The notes beneath the pieces were generated by a model. It was given only the letters and a program-made list of their open reading frames with translations, ran no database searches and was not told where the DNA came from. Position numbers and translations under genes: made by a program. This document shows positions 50,590 to 61,200 of a DNA stretch of 64,000 bases, piece after piece; the stretch's first letter is position 1; every line of letters starts with the position of its first letter. Source of the DNA: Burhinus oedicnemus (lineage: Eukaryota > Chordata > Aves > Charadriiformes > Burhinidae); contig VFFE01007101.1 of the NCBI GenBank assembly GCA_008921705.1, positions 1,665,817 to 1,729,816 on the forward strand, in the 5' to 3' direction.

Positions 50590-50670
50590 AGATAACGTAC
50601 CAAATTCATGCATATTCATCTAATATGTTGCAGTGTTCAGAAAAATGCATGCAATTAAATCCAACATCTG
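50590..50670. promoter_or_regulatory. POU/octamer-like motif cluster
   Basis: ATGCATATTCAT (50608-50619) is one base away from the POU-dimer MORE motif ATGCATATGCAT. About 25 bases further on, AAATGCATGCAATTAAAT combines octamer halves with a homeodomain site. Clustering of such sites in unique sequence suggests a regulatory element, but this is inference from motifs only. Confidence 0.2.
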
Positions 50671-51809
50671 AATCGCTCTGACAGACAACTGGAGGGAAGA
50701 ATTTAAAATATACAGTCAGGTTTCCTACATTTTGCTCAGTTTGATTTGTGTTTTCTCCTCATTTTTCTTTCATTGGTGTAAATCAAGGCCCTACTTAAGA
50801 AAGTCCAAGAATTTCAAACCTACATGTAAGCCCTACATGGGGGTCTCTGCTGGAAGCGATGGTAGATTACCATTCCATTTTTGAAACTAGAACTAGGTTC
50901 TTGTGAAATGTGCCCGAGGATCCCTTCTTTGAGAGAGCTGCATTTCAGTCAGCATCTCTCCTGCTTGCCCATCTGTCCTAATCACAGTCCAGAGGGACCA
51001 CTAAAAATCATCAGTTCTTCGTGCGCGCTCCACCCCTTCCACCTGCACTGCTAAAAGGGACGATGGCTGCAAGAGTCACAGGACAGTTCCGTGATCTGAG
51101 CGCAGGCCCCTCAGACACCAGAAACTGAATAAACTTAGGAACTTTTTGTCACTATCGCCTCTCTTGTTTCTCATTCACTCATTTTGCAATCTGTGCACAA
51201 CAAAGGATTGTGCTACAAACATTTTCTAACAGTACATTTTGGTGAATGAAAGCAGGTTTGTGAGATGAAGTGTCCCAAATGAATGCTACTCGATTTGGTC
51301 CTCCCTGGCAGCAGAGATGAAAGGAATGAAAAATCATTTATTTACTGATGTATTCCAGCTCACGGATATGAGGAATTATTAAAATCATCTTAACTTAGTG
51401 CTGGTGTTCAGACATCTGGTTTTACTCCACAGAGCACTGGAGTAAATGTTCACGTGGCACTTCGAAATGTTCACATGGCTCAAAGGAAAACTTCTAATAT
51501 AAAATAAGTATTGTAAAAATATTTCCTCACTTACTAGTATCATCTTCAGCACCCAGCTCTGCACATCCTCCTTAGATAACCAGTCACTTGCATCAGAGGG
51601 AATATTTCAATGTCTAGACCGCAGAATTTGTTTCTAATGAATCTGGGGCTTTGTGGGTTTTAACATGGTGTCTCACATTTCACCTTGCTGCACAGGCACT
51701 CCCAGTGGACCAGGGCCTATCCTTACCTTACAGGCAATAACTTTATAATGAAGGTATTAGTTCAATAACAGCCCAGAAAAGAAGCTGAATCAAGCTCGTA
51801 ATCCCTTTC

Positions 51810-51990
51810 TGTCATATGAAAAATAAGGGAGGATAAGGTACAGTGAAATATATGTCATCCCTCCACGATCCAGGAAGAGGGTAACTGAGAGAGGGCTCAA
51901 CTCGTCTACCTGCATAATCTGAAAATAGCCCCTACCACCCCACCATGACTAAAGTCCGCCCTGGGGAAGAAGAAGAGGGGAAAGACTGTG
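51810..51990 (+). repeat. Unclassified dispersed repeat, copy 1
   Basis: The 43 bases at 51810-51852 match 53243-53285 in the same orientation with about 7 mismatches (roughly 84% identity). Further on, a CCCTGGGGAAGAAGAAGAG stretch near 51.96 kb corresponds to CCCTGATGGGGAAGAAAAGA near 53.33 kb, which suggests homology over 100-200 bp with a length change between. I cannot name the family. Confidence 0.5.
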
Positions 51991-52889
51991 CCGGTCTCTT
52001 CCAGTGCCAGCCAAACCAGAACTGAGCCCCTGCTTTGAAATAATGGACTGTAGCAGGGGAACAAAGCAAGAACGTGCAGCTTCATTAGGCTGAGCAGCTC
52101 CAGGTGCTTCGCGCAGAGGACACCGTGCATATTTTTATCAAAAATATTTTTCATATATTACTCATTTTGCTGTGCAAATACCTTCACTGAGTCCTGCAAA
52201 TCTTTACAGTTAGGCCAGCTATAACTACAGCTGCAGCTCCGTGGACTCTGTGGTCACCTCTGTTCACTGCTACAGAGAAGACACATAAAAGAGACGCAGT
52301 ACCGGAGCTGAATTTGGAGGTGTCAGAACTAACTTAGCTCCTGTAAGGCTGGACACTAAAATCCTTCAGCTGGCTCCCCAGCTGCTCAGCCTCTGCAGAA
52401 GTTAGAAGTCTGGTCTAATTACAGCTGACCTAACATCATCTCAGGATCAGACCCAAAGGAATTCAGCTCCAGCGTTCCCAAACACACTTCAGTGACATCT
52501 CTCCTTCGTGCTCAAGCTCACAACAGAAAGGCGACAGTGTATGACTTAGCTCTGCCACCTCCAGATTTGTTGTGGGATGTATTCCCTGTACATCAATGAG
52601 CATACATAAAGAAAAACTCCAGAGAGATTTCCCCAGCCAATTCAAACTCCCTTTATCCTTACACAATAGAGCATGTAGGACTGTGGGATATCAAGAATGT
52701 AAAATTAAAAGGAATAGATACACACTGATTAAACTCCATCTTCAGCTTATGGCCAAGAAAACTATTATGAAAATGTTAAAAATGAAAGACGTTCTGTCCT
52801 CATCCATATTTCCTTAGACGGTGACAGAACACAACAGTGCTGGCACACCAAACAGCTCTTCACCTCTTTTTTCTCTGCAATTCTAGAGC

Positions 52890-53100
52890 CATCTCATCTC
52901 AAACGCTGAATTCAGTTCTGGGCCAAAAGGGTATAGACAAACTTGATGGAATTCGGACAACAGCAGCAAATACGATTAAAGTATCGACTTGGTGGGAAAC
53001 GATTAACAAGTCCCTTCATAGTAGTCTCAAACAATGACAAAGAGGAGACTAAAATGGGAAGGAATGACCATCTACACAAGCTTGAGGGACATATACTAAC
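52890..53100 (+). mobile_element. CR1/L3-type LINE relic: C-terminal part of ORF2
   Basis: Two segments in different forward frames together match the region just after the reverse-transcriptase core in CR1/L3 LINEs. The first (52927-52980) reads KGIDKLDGIRTTAANTIK, compare the family's KKDIDKLERVQRRATKMIK; it is preceded by a degraded 'CAGTTCTGGG' stretch. The second (53040-53075) reads KRRLKWEGMTIY, compare EKRRLRGDLITVY. They are separated by the expected distance but by one frameshift. The match is degraded well beyond that of the 41.5 kb CR1 copy, so this is an old insertion. The repeat copy at 53243 lies just downstream and could belong to its 3' UTR. Confidence 0.6.
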
Positions 53101-53242
53101 ACTAGAGACAGTGAGGAATTGATTAGGTTATTGACAATAGGCTGAAAAGAAATAAAGAGGAGGAAATGATGCCGAGTATCTGAAGAAATTACCTAAAGTG
53201 AAATCCAATACAGATTGATTCCCAGAGAATTAAAGGAACACT

Positions 53243-53390
53243 TGTCATATAAAAAATAAGGCAGGATGAAGTACAATAAAATACACTGAAAGTGAGGATG
53301 CTGCCAGGAATGAGTTGTCTGAAGACCCTGATGGGGAAGAAAAGAGCCCTGTCTCCCTTTCTTCTCAGAGTCTCTCTTTATACATTGCAG
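53243..53390 (+). repeat. Unclassified dispersed repeat, copy 2
   Basis: This is the partner of the 51810 copy, beginning TGTCATATAAAAAATAAGGC. It sits about 170 bp beyond the CR1/L3 relic and in the same orientation. It may therefore be part of that LINE's 3' UTR, or an independent repeat. Confidence 0.5.
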
Positions 53391-54309
53391 TAGTTGATCC
53401 ACATTAGAGACAATAAGAGTGAAATGCTTTTGCTTTGAGGGGGGGGAAAAAGAGCCAGTCCATCCTTCCCCCCGTGCAGTCAGCTGCCGGCAGTGCTTAC
53501 TCCAGTTTCTCAGTGTGAAGACTGGCTGCTACACACTAATATCTAATTTTTCCGTCTGCCAGAAACTTAATAAAAATGTGAATTAAAAAACATTCATGAA
53601 TTTCCTACTTAAAAGGTTCATAACTCTCCTATGTTCTATGTCATTCTACCAGTTTTTGACTCATTGCACTCAATTCTACCAAGTGAAGTGGGACAGAACA
53701 TACAGTCTTGCCATCACAGATAATAATCCCACACATTGGGATTATGGATACAGTACTACACAGAAAAAATGAGACACAAGGCATACTAATAAAATTCTCT
53801 ATTCTTTCTCTCTCCCAAGCATCTCTCTGTTTAGAATACAAAGTAAAAATCATTAAATTACCAAAAGTAGCACAAAAGAAAAAAAAAAAAAACAACTACT
53901 GACATTTCAGAAGTTCATCATTCACTAAAAACTGAAAGATATTTTTGCTTGCAGTAGCAACAGTTGGGTTGGCACAGGATTATTCTTTCACTTTTTCTTA
54001 TAGAATTCATGTTAATGCCTCAAATGGGATTTTCTTCCCCTGTATTATTTCTTGGAAGTAATTCTGTGCAGGTTTAGATAAAGCTTTTAAGATTATAGTT
54101 CATGAACCTCCAGTCTTGGAATAACCTAAGTTATTCAATATTACTGTTTAGCTTGAATTTCATCTGAAAAAAAAGTAATTTTAGTGGGGAAGTGGAAAGC
54201 GTTAATGCACCTGTATGTTCTAAATGATCCACTTTGAATTTTGAAGTGCATTTTAAGACTAAATATAAGCTTTTTAAGTATTTTGTGCTGCATAAGGTTT
54301 ATTTGGCGC

Positions 54310-54380
54310 GGGGGGGGGGGGGGGGGTAGAAACNNNNNNNNNNNNNNNNNNNNGTGGGGGGGGGGGGGGGGGGGGGTGGG
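54310..54380 (+). repeat. Poly-G tracts flanking an assembly gap
   Basis: A run of 17 G (54310-54326) is followed by TAGAAAC, then the gap, then GT and 21 G (54356-54376), T, GGG and TAGAAAC again. Runs like this can form G-quadruplexes and are hard to sequence, which explains the gap. Confidence 0.9.
54334..54353. other. Assembly gap (20 N), probably spurious
   Basis: Exactly 20 N separate two copies of GGGTAGAAAC. The ten bases before the gap (54324-54333) equal 54378-54387 after it. The simplest reading is that two sequence ends covering the same G tract and its flank were joined without recognising the overlap. Confidence 0.8.
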
Positions 54381-57300
54381 TAGAAACAGTTTCAGACATA
54401 AGCAAGGAAGAAGGAAAGTGTTCTTGGTTCATTTCAGGTAAGCCCTAAGTGTTTGCCCATATTCTGAGTTGGATCCCTGCTCTTGAGTGGGTGGTTTAGG
54501 TTGATTCACTAACTTCCACTGTCTCAGTTTTTCCGCTATACTGCAAAGGTAATAATATATAGTATATATAAATGCCATTTACAGAATAATTCCTCTTTGT
54601 CAAAGACAGTGAAACTTTCTGTTAGTGCTGATGCTCTGTGTCATTACTTTTCTCTATCTGCCAGATGCGTACATCACTAAGCACCCAAACAGGGGAACAA
54701 TTCTTTCTCCAAATTCTGCACGATGCAGCAGAAGACACTCAGTTCTCGTTCACCTCTTCGCTATTCTGTCAAAATGAATCTGATTGTAAAAATGCAGCTA
54801 GGACAGAATTAAACGCAACAAAAAGGCAGCAAAGAGTCTGCCACCAACCAGCTGAAAGCAGCTACATAGGCAACAAGCCAGATATCCTTGACTTCCTCCG
54901 TGGATTTAAACCCAGCTCTCCCGCAGGGAGTTTAGAACCACTAAAGCAGCACTTTTAAAAAAAAAAAAAAAAATTAGAATAGTCCCCTTTTTTTCTGTAA
55001 TAGTTGGGGGCCTTAAGCAGGATGCTGCAGCCTTTAGTGCTGTTCACCTTTCATGTTCCTTGTTGGCTCACAGTGACGTTACCTGGAGCTATTGGAGAGA
55101 AGAGGACCTCTGAATAGGACATCAAGAAGGGGAAGAGGAAAGAAAGCAGAAAGCCAGGTGGGGTCTTCATGGGACTTCTTGCCCAAGGGTGTGTCCTAAA
55201 CCCACAAGAAGGTGTCATATCCTTCCTGTCTTCTTGGGTGAGGTTCCTTTGAGTTAAATCTTAACCTGTGCTTTGCCTCACACCTGGGTAAGCCACCGCA
55301 TCTCAGCTGAGTATGATAGGAGCTAAGGGCATCTAGCCTCCTGCTGCTGCTGGTTAAGTTAGGTATCTCATGGGGGGTCTGAAATATGCTCCCTTGGGTT
55401 ATAAGCTCTTGAACTACACACCCAGCTCAGAATTCCCCTCTAACCTGGAGAGAGGTAGAGAGGAATAAGTAAAACAAGTCAAGAATAACTTGCTTGCACA
55501 ACAGACAATAGCCAGTGGGTGAAAGTGAGACTTTAGTGCGTTACTAGGGAGACAGGACCCATCAGTAAGATCACCGCCCTGCCAAGAGCAAGGGAAACAT
55601 TACCTAGGGCTTGTGGTATATGCCTGCCTCTGCGTTGTCATGCTGCCCATGGCTGTGAACCTTATGAACCACTCCTTTCAGGGCTGTGCTGAAAACTATC
55701 ATCTAGTCAACAAATTCTTATCAATGTCTGTTTAAAGCTTTTTTCTTGTGACAGGAGATTTTTGTGGTAATCGAGAAGAAAAGCAATTCACTTGATTAAA
55801 GATTGGTAAATATAAATGACAGAAATGGTTTCCTATGAACATCGTGATGTATTCCCAATCAATAACACCATGACAGAATTGCAGCTTAAGGGAAGGAAGT
55901 TATTAGTTTTAGGGAAGGCACATAATTAAATACAAGACAAGTCTACAGATTCTCAAGCAGACAGACAAGGAAAACAGCTAGCCCAAGACTTTGTAGATTG
56001 TGCTACTGTTGTCTCTTCTTTGCAGTTCATTTGGTGCTGTCTTTCATTTACTTGCGCAACCTTAAAATAAAGATGAAGATCTTAGTCTCAAATATTAGGA
56101 CTAACAGCCAGTGACATAACGGAGAGCTGTTTATTAAAATGTTAGACCAAGTTTCACTTTAATACTTTCCTTCAGTAGCAGCTACTAGCGGATGTTAAAA
56201 ATCCTTATTGATTTAGCTGAACTTCTAGTAATTACTAAATGTTTCTCATGTGTAACTGCAAAGAGCACCTAGGCCTTTTACCACCAACATGATATGGCGA
56301 TTGGATAGATCTGATTATCGGTAATTGGGATTTTAGCCTTTCACCTCTGGATCAGTGTTTCAAACTCAGACTAGTTTGGTATTGCATAAAAGTCATTTCC
56401 ATCAGCTGGCTGGTCAGTGACCTCTATGAAATATTACAAGTTGGTAGTGGACAGGTGTCTATATAATTAAAATACACTTCGCAAGCACAGTTGGCACCCT
56501 GGAATTTTTCTATTAGGAATCTATAATCTGCTCCCCCCAACTCATAAATGGAAAGTATTCAGTAGCACTGAGATGTCATTTAAAAACAAGGAGGATACAG
56601 TATTCTTTGTTAATCCCACAAACAAAGTACCTCTGTTTCTAGAGCAGTTTTGAATCCCTGGACAAATGCTTTTGTGCACTGCAAAGATTATTATTCAGGA
56701 TAATAAAACTCATGAATTATAAGTAAAAGATCAACTTTAAAAACTGACAAAGACGTAGAGTCCTGTTGGTTATACTGCAAAATCTCACAGCCAGCACTAT
56801 GTATGGTGTTCACTGTAAGGAGAATATATTTCCACACAGTATCAACAAAGCAGAATCACATAGGATGTCCCACAAATCCACAAATCTGCATTAATTGAGC
56901 CAATATTCGCAGACATCTACACAGAATTCAAGTATTTTTTGTAGTCAAAAATAGAAAAAGAGTTTTGATAGGAGAAGGTATGCCAAGTCTCAACATGAGG
57001 TGGTTTCTCTGGCTAGGAATCAAGGCAATAGTTTTATGTTTGAGTAGGATTTGGGGGATGGGCAGGGGGAACAGCACGATATTTTATGGCTTTTGAATAA
57101 CCAGGCCCATAATTCAAGCCTCAAGCCTTTAATCTGTTTCTCTTCTTCTTTAACCCCTTCAGAGGTTTTGTCAGAGAACGTGTGAGAAAATGCTCTCCGT
57201 TGACTTGGTTTTCCTATACCGGTTCTGAACTAAGCAAGGCAGAGCACTTGAGGCTGAGGACCTGTGGCAGATGCAGCTTTGTAGAACTGTGGGACGTTCA

Positions 57301-57735
57301 GAGACTATCATGGAAATCTTTGTGGACTTGCCAATGATTCACATCTGTGTCAATGAAAGTAGTAAGGAAAACGTTATATGGAATCCAAACAACAGGAGAG
57401 GACATTTACATACAAGAAAATCCCCAGTAGTGAAAATACATGTGCAAGATGTTTCACCTCTCTGAAAAGAAACATTGTTTGGTTTGACCTAGTTCAGGAT
57501 GTTAAAAGATTTATGAAACATAAAACAATAGTTGCTAAGCTTGGCACTGTTGTGCTGTAGGAGAACTATGGATCCATTCAAGAAAAGAGTCTCCATCTCA
57601 GCGCAGGAACACAACAGAGAACAGATTAGTTAGCTCAAGAATTGAATAACCATAATTTTGTGAGAATCTGAAAAGAGACAAGAACCACGAAAGTAATCCA
57701 AAGTTTTCTCACGGTCCTACGACGGACCTACTACA

Positions 57736-57783
57736 TCCTACTAGGAAAGTCCTACCAGAAATTTTCTCCTACTAGGAATTTTC
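57736..57783 (+). repeat. 17-bp tandem repeat, about 2.8 copies
   Basis: The unit TCCTACTAGGAATTTTC appears at 57767-57783, as TCCTACCAGAAATTTTC at 57750-57766, and as a shortened TCCTACTAGGAAAG at 57736-57749. Further CCTAC motifs just upstream hint at an older, longer array. Confidence 0.8.
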
Positions 57784-58279
57784 TTCTTAAACTGGTTTCC
57801 TCAGCCGTTAATTTCCTCTGCAAGTGGCAACTGAAATATAGGGACAAAACTACTGCTAAGCAAGTCTCAGCATTTACCCCTCCAGTCTCCAATTAATAAG
57901 CATTAAAATTAGACTGTTTTTTACATACATTTCAGACAAAATGCTTAAAAGGAAGAGGAAAACCAGGGATGTGTGGAATCAAAGCATTCACGCACCTATT
58001 GTCAACACGTTTCTGTCCCATTGTCCAGAAGAACATCTATAACCTGCTCAAACTGAACCACAAAACCAAAAAGTTAAAAACTGAAGACAGCCACTGTTAA
58101 CAAATTGCAGATGCGTAAGACTCATCCAGAAAGACCTCACAAATCAGCAGTGAGGGGAAGGGAGAGCAAATCATGCAGAAACTATTTAATCAATGAGTAA
58201 AGACAATTATAACATCTGTTAATCTTTTGTGTAGGTTATAATTAGATGCTGTGGAGGAGTAGCCTTTAAGGGGGGAGGC

Positions 58280-58640
58280 AGGGAATCCTTTAACATCTGC
58301 TAGAAGGGCAAACACTGTGCAATAAATGACTTTAAATGCAATCAGCAAAATGAGAGCTGTGCAGAGTTCACAAAAGGCCTGTATAAAAGATTGAGGATAA
58401 CAAAATATTTTGCCAAAGGTCAACTCCTGCAGCACTAGAGCCTGAATAATGACTGCTAGTTTAGAGGCCACATCAAAAACAAACGTGATTGTACCTCTGA
58501 AAAACAATTCTTTTCTCATTTGTGTCATTATAGCAAAAGCACATGCTGCTGCTGTATATCACGTCAGCTTAATGACTTATTAGGGCTGTATCTATCAACC
58601 TTGAACAGTTTAGAATAAGCAGGTAGGTATGATGTATTTT
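58280..58640. promoter_or_regulatory. Possible conserved non-coding element
   Basis: This is a unique, AT-rich, repeat-free stretch with many compact transcription-factor-like words (GCAATAAATGACTTTAAATGC, CCAAAGGTCAAC, CACGTCAGCTTAATGAC). A 112-codon hydrophobic frame crosses it on the minus strand but shows no splice context. Conservation between species would be needed to tell an enhancer from an exon; from this sequence alone it is only a suspicion. Confidence 0.2.
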
Positions 58641-59459
58641 AAAGACCAGAATTCAGTCTAATTAGACTGACACAGAACTGTGTCGTACTGCAAAAGTGAT
58701 GTGATTCTGATTTTAAATATTTAATCATTCAGTAGGTTCTAAAAAATCCAATTATTTACTCATTTTGCCCTTGAAAACAACCATATGCTTTAAGCTGTTA
58801 CTCACTGAAAATGCGAGACCAAGAGGGAGTTATTTTATCCAGTTTAACACGGCCCTCTACTGGCAAAACAACCCCCCAAAATCTTATCACTATGAACCAT
58901 TTTGTCAGATCACTTCGGAGCAGCTGAAAAGATCCAACATTTTACAGCAAAGTTACACCAAATCTTAGAAGATTGCAGCATAGATTGCAGCTTTAGGAAT
59001 TTGCGTAAATTAAGTCATCGCTTAATCTCTCTCCAGCTCCCTTGCCAAGAGCACTACTTCCTTTTACCCAGCAGATGCAGCCCTGGCCACCACCAGAGCA
59101 CTGAAGAAAAAAGCCAAGTGCTCATATCTAGTGGAGTAAGTCATTTTAGAAGCAAATGTGATCTTTTCACTCATGTCAAGTTGTGCTGTATTCCTCAAGG
59201 AGTGCCACTGATTCCCAACTGGATTAACGCACGCATGTGATTTCAGTTTGCACAATTAGGTAATACTTAGTATAAGTGAAGCAAGCACGATGTAGTCCAG
59301 CTGCAAAAAGAATACTATTCAAAATACAAATGCTAACTACCACTAAAAGCAACTTCACTGCGAAAGAATTCCTGCTTCCTTCTTTTCTCCACCATTACTG
59401 AAAATCCAGAGTGGTGATTCAACACAGCTTCAATCAACGTGAAGCAGACAATGAAATTC

Positions 59460-59640
59460 GCCTCTGTTGTTACACGCAGTAATTAACTCTTCCTATTTGT
59501 ATTATGTCTGAGCAACAAAGAAACAAAAGAATACGGTAAACTGTTGAATTTAACAATTTAGATAATGATGAATTATAATAATCAATTAGCGCTGTCAAAG
59601 AAAATAATTAGTGACATGCATTTGATTCTGCACAGACTTA
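59460..59640. promoter_or_regulatory. Possible conserved non-coding element, homeodomain-site rich
   Basis: Within about 180 bp there are GTAATTAACTC, GATAATGATGAATTATAATAATCAATTAGC, GCTGTCAAAG (MEIS/TGIF-like), AATAATTAGTGACATGCAT and AACAAAG (SOX-like). The sequence is not repetitive. Motif density suggests a developmental enhancer; this is inference only. Confidence 0.22.
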
Positions 59641-60179
59641 TTGTGTGCACACACTACCAAGGCTAGTTTGGCTCTGGAAAACAAATAGTGTTGTCCTGTG
59701 GAAAGCTTATCAAACATGCAGTTTAACAGTAGCGTTTGTTCTTGCTGTGTGTCAATACTAATAGACCATTTTTCAGCAACATAATTTTTATCCACTGCTT
59801 TATAATCCGACCCACTTTTCAGGGTCTGCATCATTCACAGCCCATAGACAATGCTACTGCCAGTTTCCAGAAGCCACTGTTGCTGTACAAACCACGTTTA
59901 TGTGATTCACCTGAATGCCAGTCAATGGAATCATAAAAGATTTCCAAGTATTTTTCACATAATAGCTATCTCACTTTTCATCCCCAAAACATCATGACTA
60001 ATTTTTGCAACCAACAGGGAATACCTAATGTAATTCAGGTTTCTGCACGCTACATGAGCGCTATCATTAGACAGCACAGAACAGAGTATTACAAGTGTTA
60101 ATGGTTCATATTCTATTTACATTGTACATTTATCCTGTTTTAGTAATAAAACTGCATATTAGGTGCTATAACTTCCAAA

Positions 60180-60330
60180 GGTGTTCCGGCAGCTTTGGCA
60201 TGGGTTTTTCTTAGGCGTAACTCCAATCCTGCCGGGAGCTGAACACGTGCAGCACCGCAGAGGAGCTGCAGAGCATCGCGCCGCATTTGGCCCTGGCTGC
60301 GCCGTGCTAAGCTCCTCCGCCAACTGTGCT
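60180..60330. promoter_or_regulatory. Isolated CpG cluster with E-box
   Basis: About 11 CpGs lie within 150 bp (for example CATCGCGCCGC, CTGCGCCGTG, GCCGGGAG), with a CACGTG E-box at 60244-60249, in otherwise CpG-poor DNA. It sits about 100 bp before the exon-like segment at 60430-60576. It may be a small CpG-island promoter or an orphan island. Short overlapping frames on both strands are explained by the GC content. Confidence 0.35.
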
Positions 60331-60429
60331 TCCCTTTGGCACCTTTGTTCTGTGGCTTTTATCCCAACCTCAGTCCCACTTGTCAGATGATGACAGGCTG
60401 GAGTCCGCACTTATTCCGTTCCTTTTCAG

Positions 60430-60576
60430 ATGGTGAGAAAGCCCAAAGAATTGACATTCTGCTGGCAATTGTCCCCTTTAATGCCATCCCAGAATGTTAT
60501 CAGATTATCTGCGGTATCCTTGGGCAGATTTCTCAGACCCAGGGAAAATTCAGCCAGGGGATCCCTCTGCTGAAAA
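60430..60576 (+). other. Candidate 147-bp internal exon (unconfirmed)
   Basis: The acceptor-like TTCCGTTCCTTTTCAG ends at 60429, and an excellent donor AAAA|GTGAGT follows 60576. The 147 bp between equal 49 codons exactly, so inclusion or skipping would keep the frame. One frame is open throughout and continues open beyond both edges (60336-60632). It reads as plausible protein (…GEKAQRIDILLAIVPFN…, …GKFSQGIPLLK). A CpG cluster lies just upstream. I do not recognise the peptide and see no partner exon. An open frame of this size with one good donor is not rare by chance. Confidence 0.22.
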
Positions 60577-61029
60577 GTGAGTTTGTTCTATATCCTAATC
60601 TGCTACGTTGGAATATAAGAAAGAAAATGTAAATGTGAGAAGGGAAATGGAAGAGAGGAAAATGAAAATCAAATGCCCCCAGGCTCATCAGGTCTTGAGA
60701 GCCTGCTTCTGCTCTTAAGGTAATTAGCTGAAGATTTGCTCTTGTCTGAAGTGGAAGTGGAATTATACCCTACCACTTTACATTTACTGGGGCAGGATTT
60801 CTACTTCTTTAAATCTAAGCCTCTAAACACTGACACACAACTCATGCACAAGAACAATAGCAGAGAAGTCCATGAAGTTTTCTTAAAATGCAGCAAAATT
60901 CACATTTCTAAGATTAGGACTTGTACTTCAGTTTAAATGAGAAAGATAAGTGGGTCCTGAGCATTTTTTTTAATCTCGCTTTGTTCTAAATATTTTGAAG
61001 ATTTTGTAGGCATTTGCAAACATGATACC

Positions 61030-61200
61030 TGAATGCTTTGCAAGTGTAAACACCCTTATCAGTTCACAGCAGTAGATCATCATTATTGCCCACAAGGTGA
61101 CAGAGGAGAGGAAAGACTGGCCCACAGGAGTCAGCGTGGTAGGGATTGAACCACCTAACCTTAAGCCCATTCCTTCTCCCCAGGGTAAGGCTCTGTCACA
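61030..61200 (-). repeat. MIR-like SINE relic, antisense
   Basis: The plus strand contains, in family order, AATGCTTTGCAAGTGTAAAC, CAGTTCACAGCAGTAGATC, ATCATTATTGCCCACAAGG and TGACAGAGGAGAGGAAAGAC. These are followed by CAGGAGTCAGCGTGGTAGGG, ATTGAACC and CCATTCCTTCTCCCCAGGG. They correspond to the 'GCTTTACAAA', 'ATTATTATTGCCCATTTGACAGAGGAGGAAACTGAGG', 'GGAGTCAGCGGTAGAGCCAGGATTAGAACC' and 'TCCCATTCCCTTGCCCTAG' parts of the antisense element. It is a fairly long copy. Confidence 0.65.

Larger units (their letters stand above)
41640..51800. other. Non-coding DNA, no gene recognised
   Basis: This is ten kilobases of mostly unique sequence. The longest frames (41805-42212 and 44056-44466, both minus strand, about 135 codons) have no recognisable domains, and the second overlaps a 110-codon frame on the other strand. 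Homopolymers occur at 42007-42018 (A12), 42949-42959 (A11) and 49491-49505 (A15). An AT-only stretch lies at about 50.02-50.08 kb. Enhancer-like texture is seen at 48.04-48.30, 49.18-49.33 and 50.58-50.70 kb. Confidence 0.6.
54400..60150. other. Non-coding DNA, no gene recognised
   Basis: This is unique sequence with A14 at 53879-53892 just to its left and A17 at 54957-54973. A donor-like TTTCAG|GTAAGC occurs at 54437 but no matching acceptor is clear. Frames reach 112 codons at 58190-58528 (minus, hydrophobic) and 58902-59240 (plus); neither is recognised. Enhancer-like AT-rich unique sequence occurs at about 56.16-56.44, 58.28-58.64 and 59.46-59.64 kb. Confidence 0.55.
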
